Of a stretch of DNA of 64,000 bases, positions 20,427 to 30,415 are shown piece by piece. The DNA is taken from positions 87,106,501-87,170,500 of the forward strand of contig NC_073628.1 in assembly GCF_029407905.1 (NCBI RefSeq), read 5' to 3'. The translations under genes and the position numbers were made by a program. Every line of letters begins with the position of its first letter. Within the stretch, counting starts at the first letter, position 1. This DNA is from Bubalus kerabau. Lineage: Eukaryota; Chordata; Mammalia; Artiodactyla; Bovidae. The notes under the pieces were generated by a model. That model was not told where the DNA came from. It saw only the letters and a list, made by a program, of their open reading frames with translations, and did no database searches.

Positions 20427-22786
20427 TCAGTTCAGTTCAGTTCAGTTGCTCAGTCGTGTCCGACTCTTTGCGACCCCATGAATCGCAGCACACCAGGCCT
20501 CCCTGTCCATCACCAACTCCCGGAGTTCACCCAGACTCACGTCCATCGAGTCAGTGATGCCATCCAGCCATCTCATCCTCTGTCGGCCCCTTCTCCTCCT
20601 GCCCCCAATCCTTCCCAGCATCAGAGTCTTTTCCAATGAGTCAACTCTTCGCATGAGGTGGCCAAGTACTGGAGTTTCAGCGTTAGCATCATTCCTTCCA
20701 AAGAAATCCCAGGGCTGATCTCCTTCAGAATGGACTGGTTGGATCTCCTTGCAGTCCAAGGGACTCTCAGGAGTCTTCTCCAACACCACAGTTCAAAGGC
20801 ATCAATTCTTCGGTGCTCAGCCTTCTTCACAGTCCAACTCTCACATCCATACATGACCACAGGAAAAACCATAGCCTTGACCCTTTGTTGGCAAAGTAAT
20901 GTCTCTGCTTTTGAATATGCTATCTAGGTTGGTCATAACTTTCCTTCCAAGGAGTAAGCGTCTTTTAATTTCACGGCTGCAGTCACCATCTGCAGTGATT
21001 TTGGAGCCCAGAAAAAGAAAGTCTGACACTGTTTCCACTGTTTCCCCATCTATTTCCCATGAAGTGATGGGACCAGATGCCATGATCTTCGTTTTCTGAA
21101 TGTTGAGCTTTAAGCCAACTTTTTCACTCTCCACTTTCACTTTCATCAAGAGGCTTTTTAGCTCCTCTTCACTTTCTGTCATAAGGGTGGTGTCATCTGC
21201 ATATCTGAGGTTATTGATATTTCTCCCAGCAATCTTAATTCCAACTTGTGTTTCTTCCAGTCCAGCGTTTCTTATGATGTACTCTGCATATAAGTTAAAT
21301 AGGCAGGATGACAATATACAGCCTTGATGTACTCCTTTTCCTATTTGGAACCAGTCTGTTGTTCCATGTCCAGTTCTAACTATTGCTTCCTGACCTGCAT
21401 ACAGATTTCTCAAGAGGCAGATCAGGTGGTCTGGTATTCCCATCTCTTGAAGAATTTTCCACAGTTTATTGTGATCCACACAGTCAAAGGCTTTGGCATA
21501 GTCAATAAAGCAGAAATAGATGTTTTTCTGGAACTCTCTTGCTTTTTCCATGATCCAGCAGATATTGGCAATTTGATCTCTGGTTCCTCTGCCTTTCTAA
21601 AACCAGCTTGAACATCAGGAAGTTCACGGTTCACATATTGCTGAAGCCTGGCTTGGAGAATTTTGAGCATTACTTTACTAGCGTGTGAGATGAGTGCAAT
21701 TGTGTGGTAGTTTGAGCATTCTTTGGCATTGCCTTTCTTTGGGATTGGAATGAAAACTGATCTTTTCCAGTCCTGTGGCCACTGCTGAGTTTTCCAAATT
21801 TGCTGGCATATTGAGTGCAGCACTTTCACAGCATCATCTTTCAGATCTGAAGTAGCTCAACTGGAATTCCATCACCTCCACTAGCTTTGTTCGTAGTGAT
21901 GCTTTCTAAGGTCCACTTGACTTCACATTCCAGGATGTCTGGCTCTAGGTCAGTGATCACACCATCATGATTATCTGGGTCGTGAAGATCTTTTTTGTAC
22001 AGTTCTGTGTATTCTTGCCATCTCTTCTCAATATCTTCTGCTTCTGTTAGGTCCATACCATTTCTGTCCTTTATTGTGCCCATCTTTGCATGAAATTTTC
22101 CTTTGGTGTCTCTGATTTCTTGAAGAGATCTCTAGTCTTTCCCATTCTGTTGTTTTCCTCTATTTCTTTGCATTGATCGCTGAGGAAGACTTTCTTATCT
22201 CTTCTTGCTATTCTTTGGAACTCTGCATTCAGATGCTTATATCTTTCCTTTGCTCCTTTGCTTTTCGCTTCTCTTCTTTTCACAGCTATTTGTAAGGCCT
22301 CCCCAGACAGCCATTTTGCTTTTTTGCATTTCTTTTCCACGGGGATGGTCTTGATCCCTGTCTCCTGTACAATGTCATGAACCTCATTCCATAGTTCATC
22401 AGGCACTCTATCTATCAGATCTAGGCCCTTAAATCTATTTCTCACTTCCACTGTATAATCATAAGGGATTTGATTTAGGTCATACCTGTATGGTCTAGTG
22501 GTTTTTCCCTACTTTCTTCAATTTAAGTCTCAGTTTGGCAACAAGGAGTTCATGATCTCAGCCACAGTAGGCTCCTGGTCTTGTTTTTGCTGACTGTATA
22601 GAGCTTCTCTATCTTTGGCTGCAAAGAATATAATCAATCTGATTTCGGTGTTGACCATCTGGTGATGTCCATGTGTAGAGCCTTCTCTTGTGTTGTTGGA
22701 AGAGGGTGTTTGTTATGATCAGTGAATTTTCTTGGCAAAACTCTATTAGTCTTTGCCCTGCTTCATTTGTCAATGGGCTACAAAAT
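20427..22786 (-). mobile_element. BovB (RTE-clade) LINE, 2.36 kb, 5'-truncated, with degenerate endonuclease and reverse transcriptase
   Basis: The left end is the reversed BovB 3' terminus with its CAGTT repeat tail. On the minus strand, broken frames cover, in order, the C-terminal part of an APE-type endonuclease (HRNQIDYIL near 22650), a linker and the reverse transcriptase. The RT segments include FIDYAKAFDCVDHNKLW (near 21500), GVHQGCILS, and the active-site YADD at 21203-21192. A C-terminal portion follows. BovB encodes one endonuclease/RT protein for target-primed reverse transcription and also mobilises Bov-tA/A2. Here frame changes separate the pieces (breaks near 21840, 22075 and 22450, among others), and the N-terminal endonuclease is missing. 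The element is therefore dead. It is the longest BovB copy in the window. Confidence 0.95.
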
Positions 22787-23379
22787 AAACCAGGAAAATT
22801 ATGCAAAATATTATTAGAGTGCTTAGCACATACCATGATACATGGTAGCCATTATTTTAGCTTTTCCTTACTTGAATTTAACGAAATTAACAAGTGCAAA
22901 AATGTATACAAAGAAGCAGGAAAAAATGTTTTCTTTTTTGTATTCGTGTTTTTCAAAAATTCCTTAAAAAATCTTACACGTGCCATGAGAAAAAATTACT
23001 GAGGGGAAAAAAAAAAATCAGTGATAATCCTACAAGGAAAGAGATGTTTAGGTAAGGCCAGATGTTTTGAGAGTTTTCCAGAAACTCTGGTTCCCTGCTG
23101 GCTGAAAAATACAGCACACCTGAAACCAGTCCACAAACTATTAGAAGCCTCCAGGGCAACAGGAGCGTGGGACTGATTTCGAAATGATCAGTGAAGGCTG
23201 TGCAGCCTAATACAGTAAATGTTGCTCTGGACCTCAGGAACCTCATAGGACCCTTCTGGCCTGTTTGAGGCCCTGTCTGAAGATCACTCAACAGCAAACT
23301 CGGCCGGCTTATTGGTGGGTGGAGGAACCATGTGGGACTCTGGATCCTGGGATAGGGTTCGTGCTCGGTACCCTGAGAG
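22787..23379. other. A+T-rich left flank, then transition into the CpG island
   Basis: No recognised repeat. Any 5' UTR or promoter of the CpG-island frame would lie here. An inverted CCAAT box is at 23311-23315. ATGs at 23329 and 23381 are out of frame with the candidate CDS. Confidence 0.4.
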
Positions 23380-24010
23380 CATGCCTCAACCGGGCATTGT
23401 GCGGTCACCGTTCGGGTCTCCTTGGTAACGTCTACTGGGGAAGGCCATTGGGCGCACCCGGGAAGGGGCAGAAAGGACTCGAGCGGCCCTGTCGCGTCCT
23501 AAGGCCGCTGTGTAGCCGCCCGGCCCATGTGTTCCGAGTCTCAGGCCGTGGCCCCAGTCCGACGCGTTCACAGGAGAGGCCCGGGCCCAGCATGGCGGAC
23601 GCGCGGCCCAGCTGCACCCGGCGCGGCGGTGTGCGTCACGGGCTGCTGGAGAGGATGGCGCCCTTCAAGTGGGACGGCCCGCCGCGCGCCGAGCCCGAGG
23701 CGGCGGGGCGGCGCGCGGCAGGCGACGGCGGCTCCTGCTCGGGCTGCTGGTGCTGGCGGCGGCTCTTCCGGCGGAGTGCGGCCCGCAGCCCGCGCAGGAA
23801 GAAGGCGCGGTACGCGAGGCCAGGGTCAGCGGCCCAGGAGCGCGGCCGCTGGGGCCCCGCGAGCCTGCGGAAGTGGCTGCAGAGGCTGGTGGCGTGGAGG
23901 CGGCGCTACCTGCGGCGCAGGGAGCGGTGCGAGAGGCTGGAGGAGATCCCGCTGCTGGTGCTGGACCGCGCGCAGGGCCGCGACTAGGCCGCGGCTGCCC
24001 GGAGCCCTGC
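23380..24010. promoter_or_regulatory. CpG-rich island
   Basis: CpG dinucleotides become abruptly dense here (strings such as GCGGCGGGGCGGCGCGCGG), while flanking DNA is CpG-poor. An inverted CCAAT box (ATTGG) lies upstream at 23311-23315. Islands of this type in mammals usually mark promoters or 5' exons. This one encloses the whole 131-codon frame, so part of the CpG content may reflect coding composition. Confidence 0.75.
23592..23987 (+). CDS. unrecognised Arg-rich 131-residue protein, single-exon candidate gene
   Basis: I do not recognise this protein. The frame runs from an ATG in strong context (A at -3, G at +4) to TAG. It has no earlier in-frame ATG, and a second good ATG follows at 23655 (MAPFKW). 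The product has 31 Arg in 131 residues, a Cys/Trp cluster CSGCWCW at 49-55 followed by WRRLFRR, and a likely basic amphipathic helix at about 91-117 (LRKWLQRLVAWRRRYLRRR). It ends in an acidic/aliphatic tail, LEEIPLLVLDRAQGRD. No signal peptide or membrane span is evident. The frame sits in a CpG island and an AATAAA follows 81 bases after the stop, so it could be a real small intronless gene or a last exon. No A-tail follows the hexamer, which argues against a retrocopy. The alternative is a chance frame in GC-rich DNA, where stops are rare. Confidence 0.5.
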   Translation: MADARPSCTRRGGVRHGLLERMAPFKWDGPPRAEPEAAGRRAAGDGGSCSGCWCWRRLFRRSAARSPRRKKARYARPGSAAQERGRWGPASLRKWLQRLVAWRRRYLRRRERCERLEEIPLLVLDRAQGRD

Positions 24011-24068
24011 CCCGCCTCCTGCACCCAGAGCTTTGATTTTGTTTTGTTTAGTAAAGGCAAGATATGAA

Positions 24069-24074
24069 AATAAA
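24069..24074 (+). promoter_or_regulatory. poly(A) signal AATAAA for the CpG-island frame
   Basis: AATAAA lies 81 bases after the TAG at 23987. It is followed within 35-70 bases by a run of T (about 24107-24120) and a G-rich GGCGGGGATGGTGGGG stretch, which resembles a U/GU-rich downstream element. Confidence 0.5.
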
Positions 24075-24181
24075 CCCAGTTCCATTTGAATGAAAGAATA
24101 CGGGTGGTTTTTTTTTTTTTGGCGGGGATGGTGGGGGGGGCCATGCATTTGAAACCAAGGTTTTAGTGATGAGAACCGGCT

Positions 24182-24421
24182 TTATTCTCCTTCTCTGGGG
24201 ACTGGGGCCTTGATAAAGTAACGGATCAGGAGGTAGTCGCCACGGAGGCCCCGGGATCGCTCTGGTCCCTGCATATTCTCTGGCGCTTGCTGCCAGGCAA
24301 AGAAGAGCTGGAAAGGAAGCGGAGGCTCATCTTTCCCTGAACACCCCAGAAGAAGGTGGGAGGGGCAGTGGTCTTCAACTGGAGGCAGGCCCTCTGGGAT
24401 TAAACCATTTTTGTGTTTCTT
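24182..24421 (-). other. minus-strand open frame ending inside an AATAAA (possible 3' exon)
   Basis: Seventy-nine codons are open on the minus strand from just after a TAA (24424-24422) to the TAA at 24184-24182. That stop is embedded in AATAAA (24186-24181). A pyrimidine-rich acceptor (CGCTTCCTTTCCAG) ends at about 24298, just before codons reading LFFAWQQAPENMQG...YFIKAPVPREGE. There is no usable start ATG, so it would have to be a terminal exon of a gene converging tail-to-tail on the CpG-island frame. I do not recognise the product. A chance frame is at least as likely. Confidence 0.2.
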
Positions 24422-24429
24422 TTAAAGAG

Positions 24430-25960
24430 GGATGCTCGAAGTCTTCACCTCACACTACCAAGAGCAAATCCTGCTTTGATCTTTCATTTACAGGCGTTTA
24501 TGAACCCGTGTAAACCAACATTAGGGCCAAGGCCTGGGGGCTAATGCGGAAGTTTGAAAACTTGTGCTGGAGATCAAAGTGCAAAGGGAGAGGAGTTCGG
24601 GAGATTCCTGGATGAGTCTTTAACTTCTTCCTCTTCTTCATCAATAAAAACTTGCTAATGATACTCTGTATCTACAGGCCTGCAAGGATGACAGTAAAAT
24701 ATTAGAAGTGAAAGTGCTTGAAGTACACTAAAAGAGCTGTATGCAGTCAAGGTATTTATTAAACTGGTATAATTGTCTCTCCCTAGGCTACTCCCAGACC
24801 ACTATTGACCCTACTGTCCTCCCTTCCTGCGCCCCACCTGGCCAAAGCAACGCTTCAGACAAACTAGAGACACTGAGCGGTGGGCCTTCAGGTTCTTCAC
24901 TTGACGTTCCTAATGTTGGGGAGCTCCTGAGGCCTTCCAGGGGTCTCCCCTTGACCTAGAAAGTCATCTTCGGGAAGCGGGCATCGAGGACCATCCCTTG
25001 TTCAGTTCATTTCTGTGGTAAGGAAGGAATAAGGACCCAGGAGACGGGAACCTAGGAATCAGAACAGCAGAAAAAAGCAAGGCATAGGCCAGAAAGCTGG
25101 GACCAGGAACGGAGGGCCTACAGGACACAGTTCTCTGTGATTGAGGTTAGGTGTATTTTGTACTTCTACTATATATATATATATATATTTTTTTTTTAAT
25201 TCCTAGCATCGTCCAGACAGCTTAGATTATTCTATAGGGTTGGGATAGGGGAATGCATTTTCAACAGAAAAGCCATTAAGCTTCATAGTCAGCATCCATC
25301 CTTATAAGGAAACCAGTCTGGCTATCTTGCCTTATAGTTGATTGAACCAGGGATCTCAAGATGCCTGAATTACAAGCTGTTCCATAGGGAGCAGCCCAGT
25401 GGAATCTTCCTTGCTTGGAGAGGTTGAAACTAAGAGACCATAAAAGGAGAAGCTATTTAAAGAATATCAAATTACTGAATCCTCAAATACCAAAACAGAG
25501 GTGCTGTTGAATAATGTGTAAGAAATTCCAACTGTTTGATGTTTCCTGGGTTTATTTATTTCAGAGAGGAAAGAGTCAAACTAAAGCAGAGTTAATTTTC
25601 TCTGAACCTTAATTTGAATATAGCTGTGCCTTTTTGTTTTGACTGACAGGCCATGGCCTCTACAATACATCTTCTTCTTGAGGCTAAGGAAATTAGTCTA
25701 GGCTGTGCCTGGGTCTGTGTAGACACATTTCCACTAACTCACACATGTGTGCATACACACACACAGCTCTGTGTATAAGCACATGGCATGATGTAAATGT
25801 TTATCTTAGAGAATTTGTTCAATCTTCTTGTTGTGTCCACACAAAACCTTACATTTTTGGTAGCTGTCTGCCTGAGATTGGTTCCTCCTGATAATTGATT
25901 ATAATTCCTCCTAGGCCAAGAGAGTGGTAGCTTCTACCACCCTCTGGGCTATTATACCAG
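24430..25960. other. no recognisable gene; AT microsatellite near 25171-25190
   Basis: Apart from TATATATATATATATATA followed by a T run, nothing is recognised. If the minus-strand frame at 24182-24421 is a 3' exon, its upstream exons would have to lie in or beyond this stretch, and none is evident. Confidence 0.45.
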
Positions 25961-25971
25961 CCAGTATATAC

Positions 25972-26193
25972 GTGCTTGCTGAGTCACTTCAGTCCTGTCC
26001 GACTCTTTGTGACTCCGTAAACTGTGGCCCGCCAGGCTCCTCCGTCCATGGGATTCTCCAGGCAAGAACACTGGAGTGGGTTGCCATGCCCTCCTCTAGG
26101 AGATCTTCCCCACCCAGGGATTGAACCCTTGTCTCCAGCATCTCCTGCATTGGCAGGAGGATTCTTTACCACTAGCGCCACTTGGGAAGCCCC
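25972..26193 (-). mobile_element. Bov-tA SINE
   Basis: Reversed 3' end (TGAGTCACTTCAGTCCTGTC), CCATGGGATTCTCCAGGCAA, head TGGGAAGCCCC. ATACCAG on both sides may be part of the target duplication. Confidence 0.9.
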
Positions 26194-26259
26194 ATACCAG
26201 TGGGTATCTCCTGCAAAAGCCCATCTTCAGCAGAAACATGGCCTTTGGGTGTGGATGCT

Positions 26260-27150
26260 ACATCAGGGTGCTGGGGTAGAATACCTGCTGGCAGTTTCTT
26301 CTCCCACTAAACCCTCCTTCCCCTGGAATTTTAGAGTATTTCCTGGTGACAGTGTTAACTTCTGATCCTCTGGGGCTGGCGAAGTATCAGCTTGTGATTT
26401 GTTCTTCCTCCTATATCCATTTTCCTTTGAATCGAAAACCAACACAAAGAAATGCAGCCCCTCATTATTCAGCCACTTTTGGTTGAGTGTTTTCTTGTGT
26501 AGATGTTCCAGAAGCACGTCTCTTGGCCAGAGGAGCTAAGTCAGGTTGGGTCTTCACTTAAGTTAAGCTCTTTTCATGGCCTCTTGCCAAGGTTTCTCTA
26601 ACCCCAGATTTCTGTAAGGTAGCTCTGCCTCAGGCCACTTCAAGGGGAAAAATGTTTGCTGTAAGGATCCAGGAGACCACAGACCTTGAGGTAGTTCTGG
26701 GACAGGCTTGTCCCCCTGCATCTCTTAAGCCCCCTCTTGGGGAAGAGTTTTTATAGGCAAAATTTGGGGTGAGGGCTGCAGGGTATGTGACTTTGTTCTG
26801 ATTGGTTGGTGGAGAGGTAATGGTGTTCCAGGAATCTGGTACTCACCCCGAAGTTACCATCCTCCACCAGGGTGGGGGCCTTGGTTCCTGTAGAACTCAA
26901 AGATATATTGTCATATACTCCATGACATATCAATATATCTCTTGAGGAACTAGGACTGGGCTTTATTGCCGCACAATTGTTTTCTGACCGCCTTTCGTTT
27001 CTGCGTTCCTTCACTTCCTTAATTAGTAACTGTTTGAATCTGCCCTTTGGAATTACAGGAAGGTCTATGAGACTGAAGTCTTTTTCAAAGTTTTTACAAA
27101 TGAGAAACGGGGGTATATTGTAAGGCTTTTGTATCGGGAGGGCCTCACAG
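26260..27150 (-). mobile_element. probable ERV LTR, boundaries uncertain
   Basis: The minus strand carries GCAATAAAGCCCAGTC (plus-strand GGGCTTTATTGC near 26961), a typical LTR poly(A) region. The plus-strand TGTTCTGATTGGTTGGTGGAG and GGGGGCCTTGGTTCCTG resemble ruminant ERV LTR U3 text that I remember. No coding retroviral sequence is attached. Confidence 0.4.
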
Positions 27151-27388
27151 AGTCCTACTTGGTTTTAGAGAGTGTTCAAGAGAGAGCTTGAAATGCTTTA
27201 CCCTCTGAAAGAGAAGGGAGGGAGGCTGTCGATTTGGGTTACCATTGAGGAGCCCAAGAGGAGGAGCCTCAGCTCACTAACAGGCCAACCTGCTCAGAGT
27301 TCCAGGCTTTGCTCTGTCAGGGGTCTCCAAAGGATATATAGAGGCGCAGGTTTAGGCATGTGAGGTAGACTTCTCCCACCAAGGGAGT

Positions 27389-27602
27389 GGTTTGTTGTTG
27401 TTTAGTTGCCAAGTCGTGTCCGACTCTTTGCAGCCCCATGGACTGTAGCCTACCAGGCACCTCTGTCCATGGGATTCTACAGGCAAGAATACTGGAGTGG
27501 GTTGCCATGCTCTTCTCCAGGGGATCTTCCCAGCCCAGAGATCTAACCCGCATTTCCTGCTTGGCAGGTGGATTCTTTATCATTGAGCCACCTGGGAAGC
27601 CA
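27389..27602 (-). mobile_element. Bov-tA SINE
   Basis: Reversed Bov-A 3' end (GTTGTTTAGTTGCCAAGTCG), ACTGGAGTGGGTTGCCATGC, head ACCTGGGAAGCC. Flanking CCAAGGGAG copies mark the target duplication. Confidence 0.9.
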
Positions 27603-27694
27603 AGGGAGAGAAGTAAGATTTAAGATGCCTCTCCACTCCCCCCATCTGATTTATATGGGAACAGGTAGAATTGCTTTATTTACATTTGTGCATG

Positions 27695-27833
27695 TGTGTG
27701 TGCACACATGCTAAGTTGCTTCAGTTATGTTTGACTCTGCAACATTATGGACTGTAGCCTGCCAGGCTCCTACTGGAGTGGGTTGCCATACCCTCCTCCA
27801 GTGGACTTTCCCAACTCAGAGATCGAATCCACG
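27695..27833 (-). mobile_element. Bov-tA SINE, degenerate with internal deletion
   Basis: GCTAAGTTGCTTCAGTTATG and GCCAGGCTCCTACTGGAGTG show the reversed A part with the middle missing. Confidence 0.8.
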
Positions 27834-27932
27834 TCACAATACTATGTTCCTGACAACTACTGTGTGACTTGAATCATTTAAAAAATACTTCTAGTTGTGG
27901 TAAAATAGACATAAAGTTTATTATCTTGAGGC

Positions 27933-28590
27933 AGGAGCTAGATGGGCCCCAGGTTGAGCAACTGCAGTTTGTCCGCTGTGGACAGATACCGATGAAGGAA
28001 GAACTGATCCCTTCCCAGATAAAGAGACCACATATTTCTCATTTTTGAGGTTGAGGAGAGCTTCCTGATGACACATATGCAGAAAGGCTCCTCAGGGGTC
28101 AAAATGGAAGGGAGTGCCACCCCACAGGTGATGTCAACCTACCCATAAGGCCTTTTCCCAACCCAGGGATTCAACCTGGATTTCCTGCACTGCGGGCCCA
28201 AGAATACTGGAGTGGGTTGCCATTTCCTTCTCCAGGGGGTCTTCTTGACCCAGGGATTGAACCTAGGTCTCCCATATTGCAGGCAGATTCTTTACCATCT
28301 GAGCCACCAGGGATGCCATAGGGCCTTTCACTAGACTCCATCTTGGCTAAGAGATGCTCGCGCACACAGGGGAGGACTCTGAGATAAACCAAATATGGAC
28401 TCAGTGCAAGATGACTGGCCAGAGGAAACCTGGAAGAAATGCCCCATATAAGTGATTCAGATGACCACGAGCGTGCAATTCTGAGTCTGCCCATGTGAAT
28501 GTACTCTTTTTCCTCCTAAAAACACTTGTTTCACAACATTCTGTCTCTTTGTGGAAAGAAATGCATTTCTACAAAGCTAACAGGAAGGCA
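27933..28590 (+). mobile_element. probable ERV LTR inside the L1, interrupted by a SINE
   Basis: GATGACCACGAGCGTGCAAT, GTGAATGTACTCTTTTTCC and TAAAAACACTTGTTTCAC, ending near ATTTCTACAAAGCT, resemble the R/U5 part of a ruminant betaretrovirus-like LTR. The hexamer is degenerate. No internal region is present, so it looks like a solo LTR. Confidence 0.5.
28153..28319 (-). mobile_element. Bov-tA SINE with a partial second copy
   Basis: ACTGGAGTGGGTTGCCATTT, CCCAGGGATTGAACCTAGG and GAGCCACCAGGGATGCC form the reversed SINE. About 40 bp of a second head fragment precede it. It is flanked by similar GGCCTTT motifs. Confidence 0.85.
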
Positions 28591-28845
28591 ATGGCAACCC
28601 ACTCCAGTACTTTTGCCTAGAAAATCCCATGGACGGAGGAGCCTGGTAGGCTGCAGTCCATGGGGTCGCTAGAGTCTGACACGACTTCACTTTCACTTTT
28701 CACTTTCATGCATTGGAGAAGGAAATGGCAACCCACTCCAGCGTTCTTGCCTGGAGAATCCTGGGTACAGGGGAGCCTGGTGGGCTATCGTCTCTGGGGT
28801 TGCACAGAGTCGGACACGACTGAAGCAACTTAGCAGCAGCAACAG
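28584..28845 (+). mobile_element. BovA2 SINE, dimeric
   Basis: GGCAATGGCAACCCACTCC, joint TTCACTTTTCACTTTCATGC, end ACTTAGCAGCAGCAAC. A short deletion removes TGAGCG before the joint. Confidence 0.93.
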
Positions 28846-28863
28846 GCTAGGACCTTGTCACTG

Positions 28864-28960
28864 GCCCTCGTGGTCCAGTGGCTAGGGTTCAGTGTTCTCA
28901 CTGCCATGGACTGACTTCAGTCTCTGGCCTGGGAACCCAAGTCCTGCTTCAAGTGGCTGC
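28864..28960 (+). pseudogene. tRNA-Glu(CTC)-like sequence / tRNA-derived SINE
   Basis: Seventy-two bases (28864-28935) align without gaps to tRNA-Glu with a CTC anticodon loop (GTTCTCACTG). The A box TGGTCCAGTGG is intact. The B box is degraded (GACTTCAGTCT), the acceptor stem is imperfect, and a SINE-like body (CCTGCTTCAAGTGGCTGC) follows. It is a tRNA-derived element or pseudo-tRNA, not a functional gene. Confidence 0.75.
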
Positions 28961-29115
28961 AGGTTGAGGCCACCCGAGATCAATCTGAACCATGTGGTGT
29001 TAAGCACATTCACATCACTGTGTAACCATCAACACCATCCATCTCTAGAACCCTTTTCATCTTGCGAAACTGAAACTCTGCCTCCCTTAAACAACAACTT
29101 TCCATTCTCCCCTTG

Positions 29116-29896
29116 AAACCTAGCAGGATACTGCAGGGTCTTCCCAGGTACAAAAGCTCCTCCATGTCCTTTGTTTCTTGTTTGCAGAAAGAAGGCATTC
29201 ATCTCCTAGGCTTTCCTGAGTTCCAAAGAGCAGGCACCAGCAGTTACTAATTGGGGAAGTGAGGGAAAGCAGAAACTAAGGAAAAACAATTAAACAAAAA
29301 GAGTAATGACAGGGACTTCCCTGGTAGTCCAGTGGCTAAGACTCCACACTCCTAACATAAGGGACCTTGGTTTGACCCCTGGTCACGGAACTAGATCCCC
29401 CATGCCACAGCTAAAGATCTGGCATGCTGCAACGAAGATCAAAGATCTGAATGCCACAACTAAGACCTTGAAAAGAAGAGTAATGACAATATTTTAGTGG
29501 TAAAACAGAGTCCTATTTCCTACATAACAATCTGACATATCTTCAGGGTTGTTCTGTGTTAACTAAGACCCTATCCAGCTGGAGCATGCTGAGCATAAGT
29601 GCTAGATCTCAGACTGGTTGGAACCAGAAGGCTGATGATTAAGATTCCTGAAACATCATCCTGTTACCTCAACACCAGTCAATCAAAGAAAGTCATGCAC
29701 CCTGCAGCCCTCACCACAAGCGCTGCCTTTAAAAACTCTTCCCTGAAAGCCATCCAGGAGTTCAGATCTTTGGGGCATAAACTGGTCCTTCTTGCTTGGT
29801 ACCCGCAATTCACACTATACTGTCCTTCACCACAACCCGGTGTCAGTAAATTGACTTTGCTGCATGGTAAGCGAGCAGATCAAAGTTCAGTTCAGT
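29116..29896 (+). mobile_element. probable ERV1-class solo LTR inside the L1
   Basis: It begins about TGAAACCTAG and ends about GTTCAGTTACA. CTTTAAAAACTCTTCCCTG, TCCTTCTTGCTTGGTACCCG and CACCACAACCCGGTGTCAG are typical gammaretrovirus-like LTR text. L1 sequence resumes directly on both sides. A CHR SINE at 29312-29476 interrupts it. Confidence 0.65.
29312..29476 (+). mobile_element. CHR-2-like tRNA-Glu SINE with target-site duplication
   Basis: GGGACTTCCCTGGTAGTCC head, GAACTAGATCCCCCATGCC body. AGAGTAATGACA at 29300-29311 and 29477-29488 is the target duplication. Confidence 0.95.
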
Positions 29897-30415
29897 TACA
29901 CACTCCCTCCCAAACTCTTGCAACTATGGTTCTACTTTCTGTGTCTATGTATTTGACCAGGTATAATATTTAGAATATTCTAGGTATGTTCTAAAAAAGG
30001 AATCACACAGTATTTGTCTTTTTGTGCTTGGCTTATTTCACTTAGCATAAAGTCCTTTAGGTTCCATGTTGTAGCATATGTCAGAGTTTCCTTCTTTTCT
30101 AAAACTGAATATTATTACAACTATATATACATACCACATTTTGCTTATCTGTCAGGGACACTTGGGTTTCTTCCACCTTTGGCTATGGTGAATAATGCTG
30201 CTATGAACATGGGTGTACAAATACCTCTTTAAGACTCTGCTTTCAATTTTGGGGGTACATACCTGGAAGTGGAATTGCTGGATCTTATTCCATCTTTAAG
30301 TTTTTGAAGAATAACCATACTGTTTTCTATAGTGGCTGAATTGTTTTACCTTCCCACCAAGAATTGGAGCATCAGTGTTCCAGTTTCTTGAATTCCTCAC
30401 CACTTGTTAGTGAAA

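Noticed and set aside
23592..24120. Processed retrocopy explanation for the CpG-island frame
   Set aside because: No A-tail follows the AATAAA (the next tract is T/G-rich on the same strand), no flanking duplication is visible, and a CpG island is not expected around a retrocopy. Not fully excluded.
23665..24144. 159-codon minus-strand frame antisense to the CpG-island frame
   Set aside because: It is a mirror of the GC-rich sequence, low-complexity Ala/Pro/Ser/Arg, with its start inside the T-run region after the poly(A) signal. The plus-strand frame has better start and 3' context.
28864..28935. Functional tRNA-Glu gene
   Set aside because: The B box and acceptor stem are degraded and a SINE-like body follows, so it is a tRNA-derived element.
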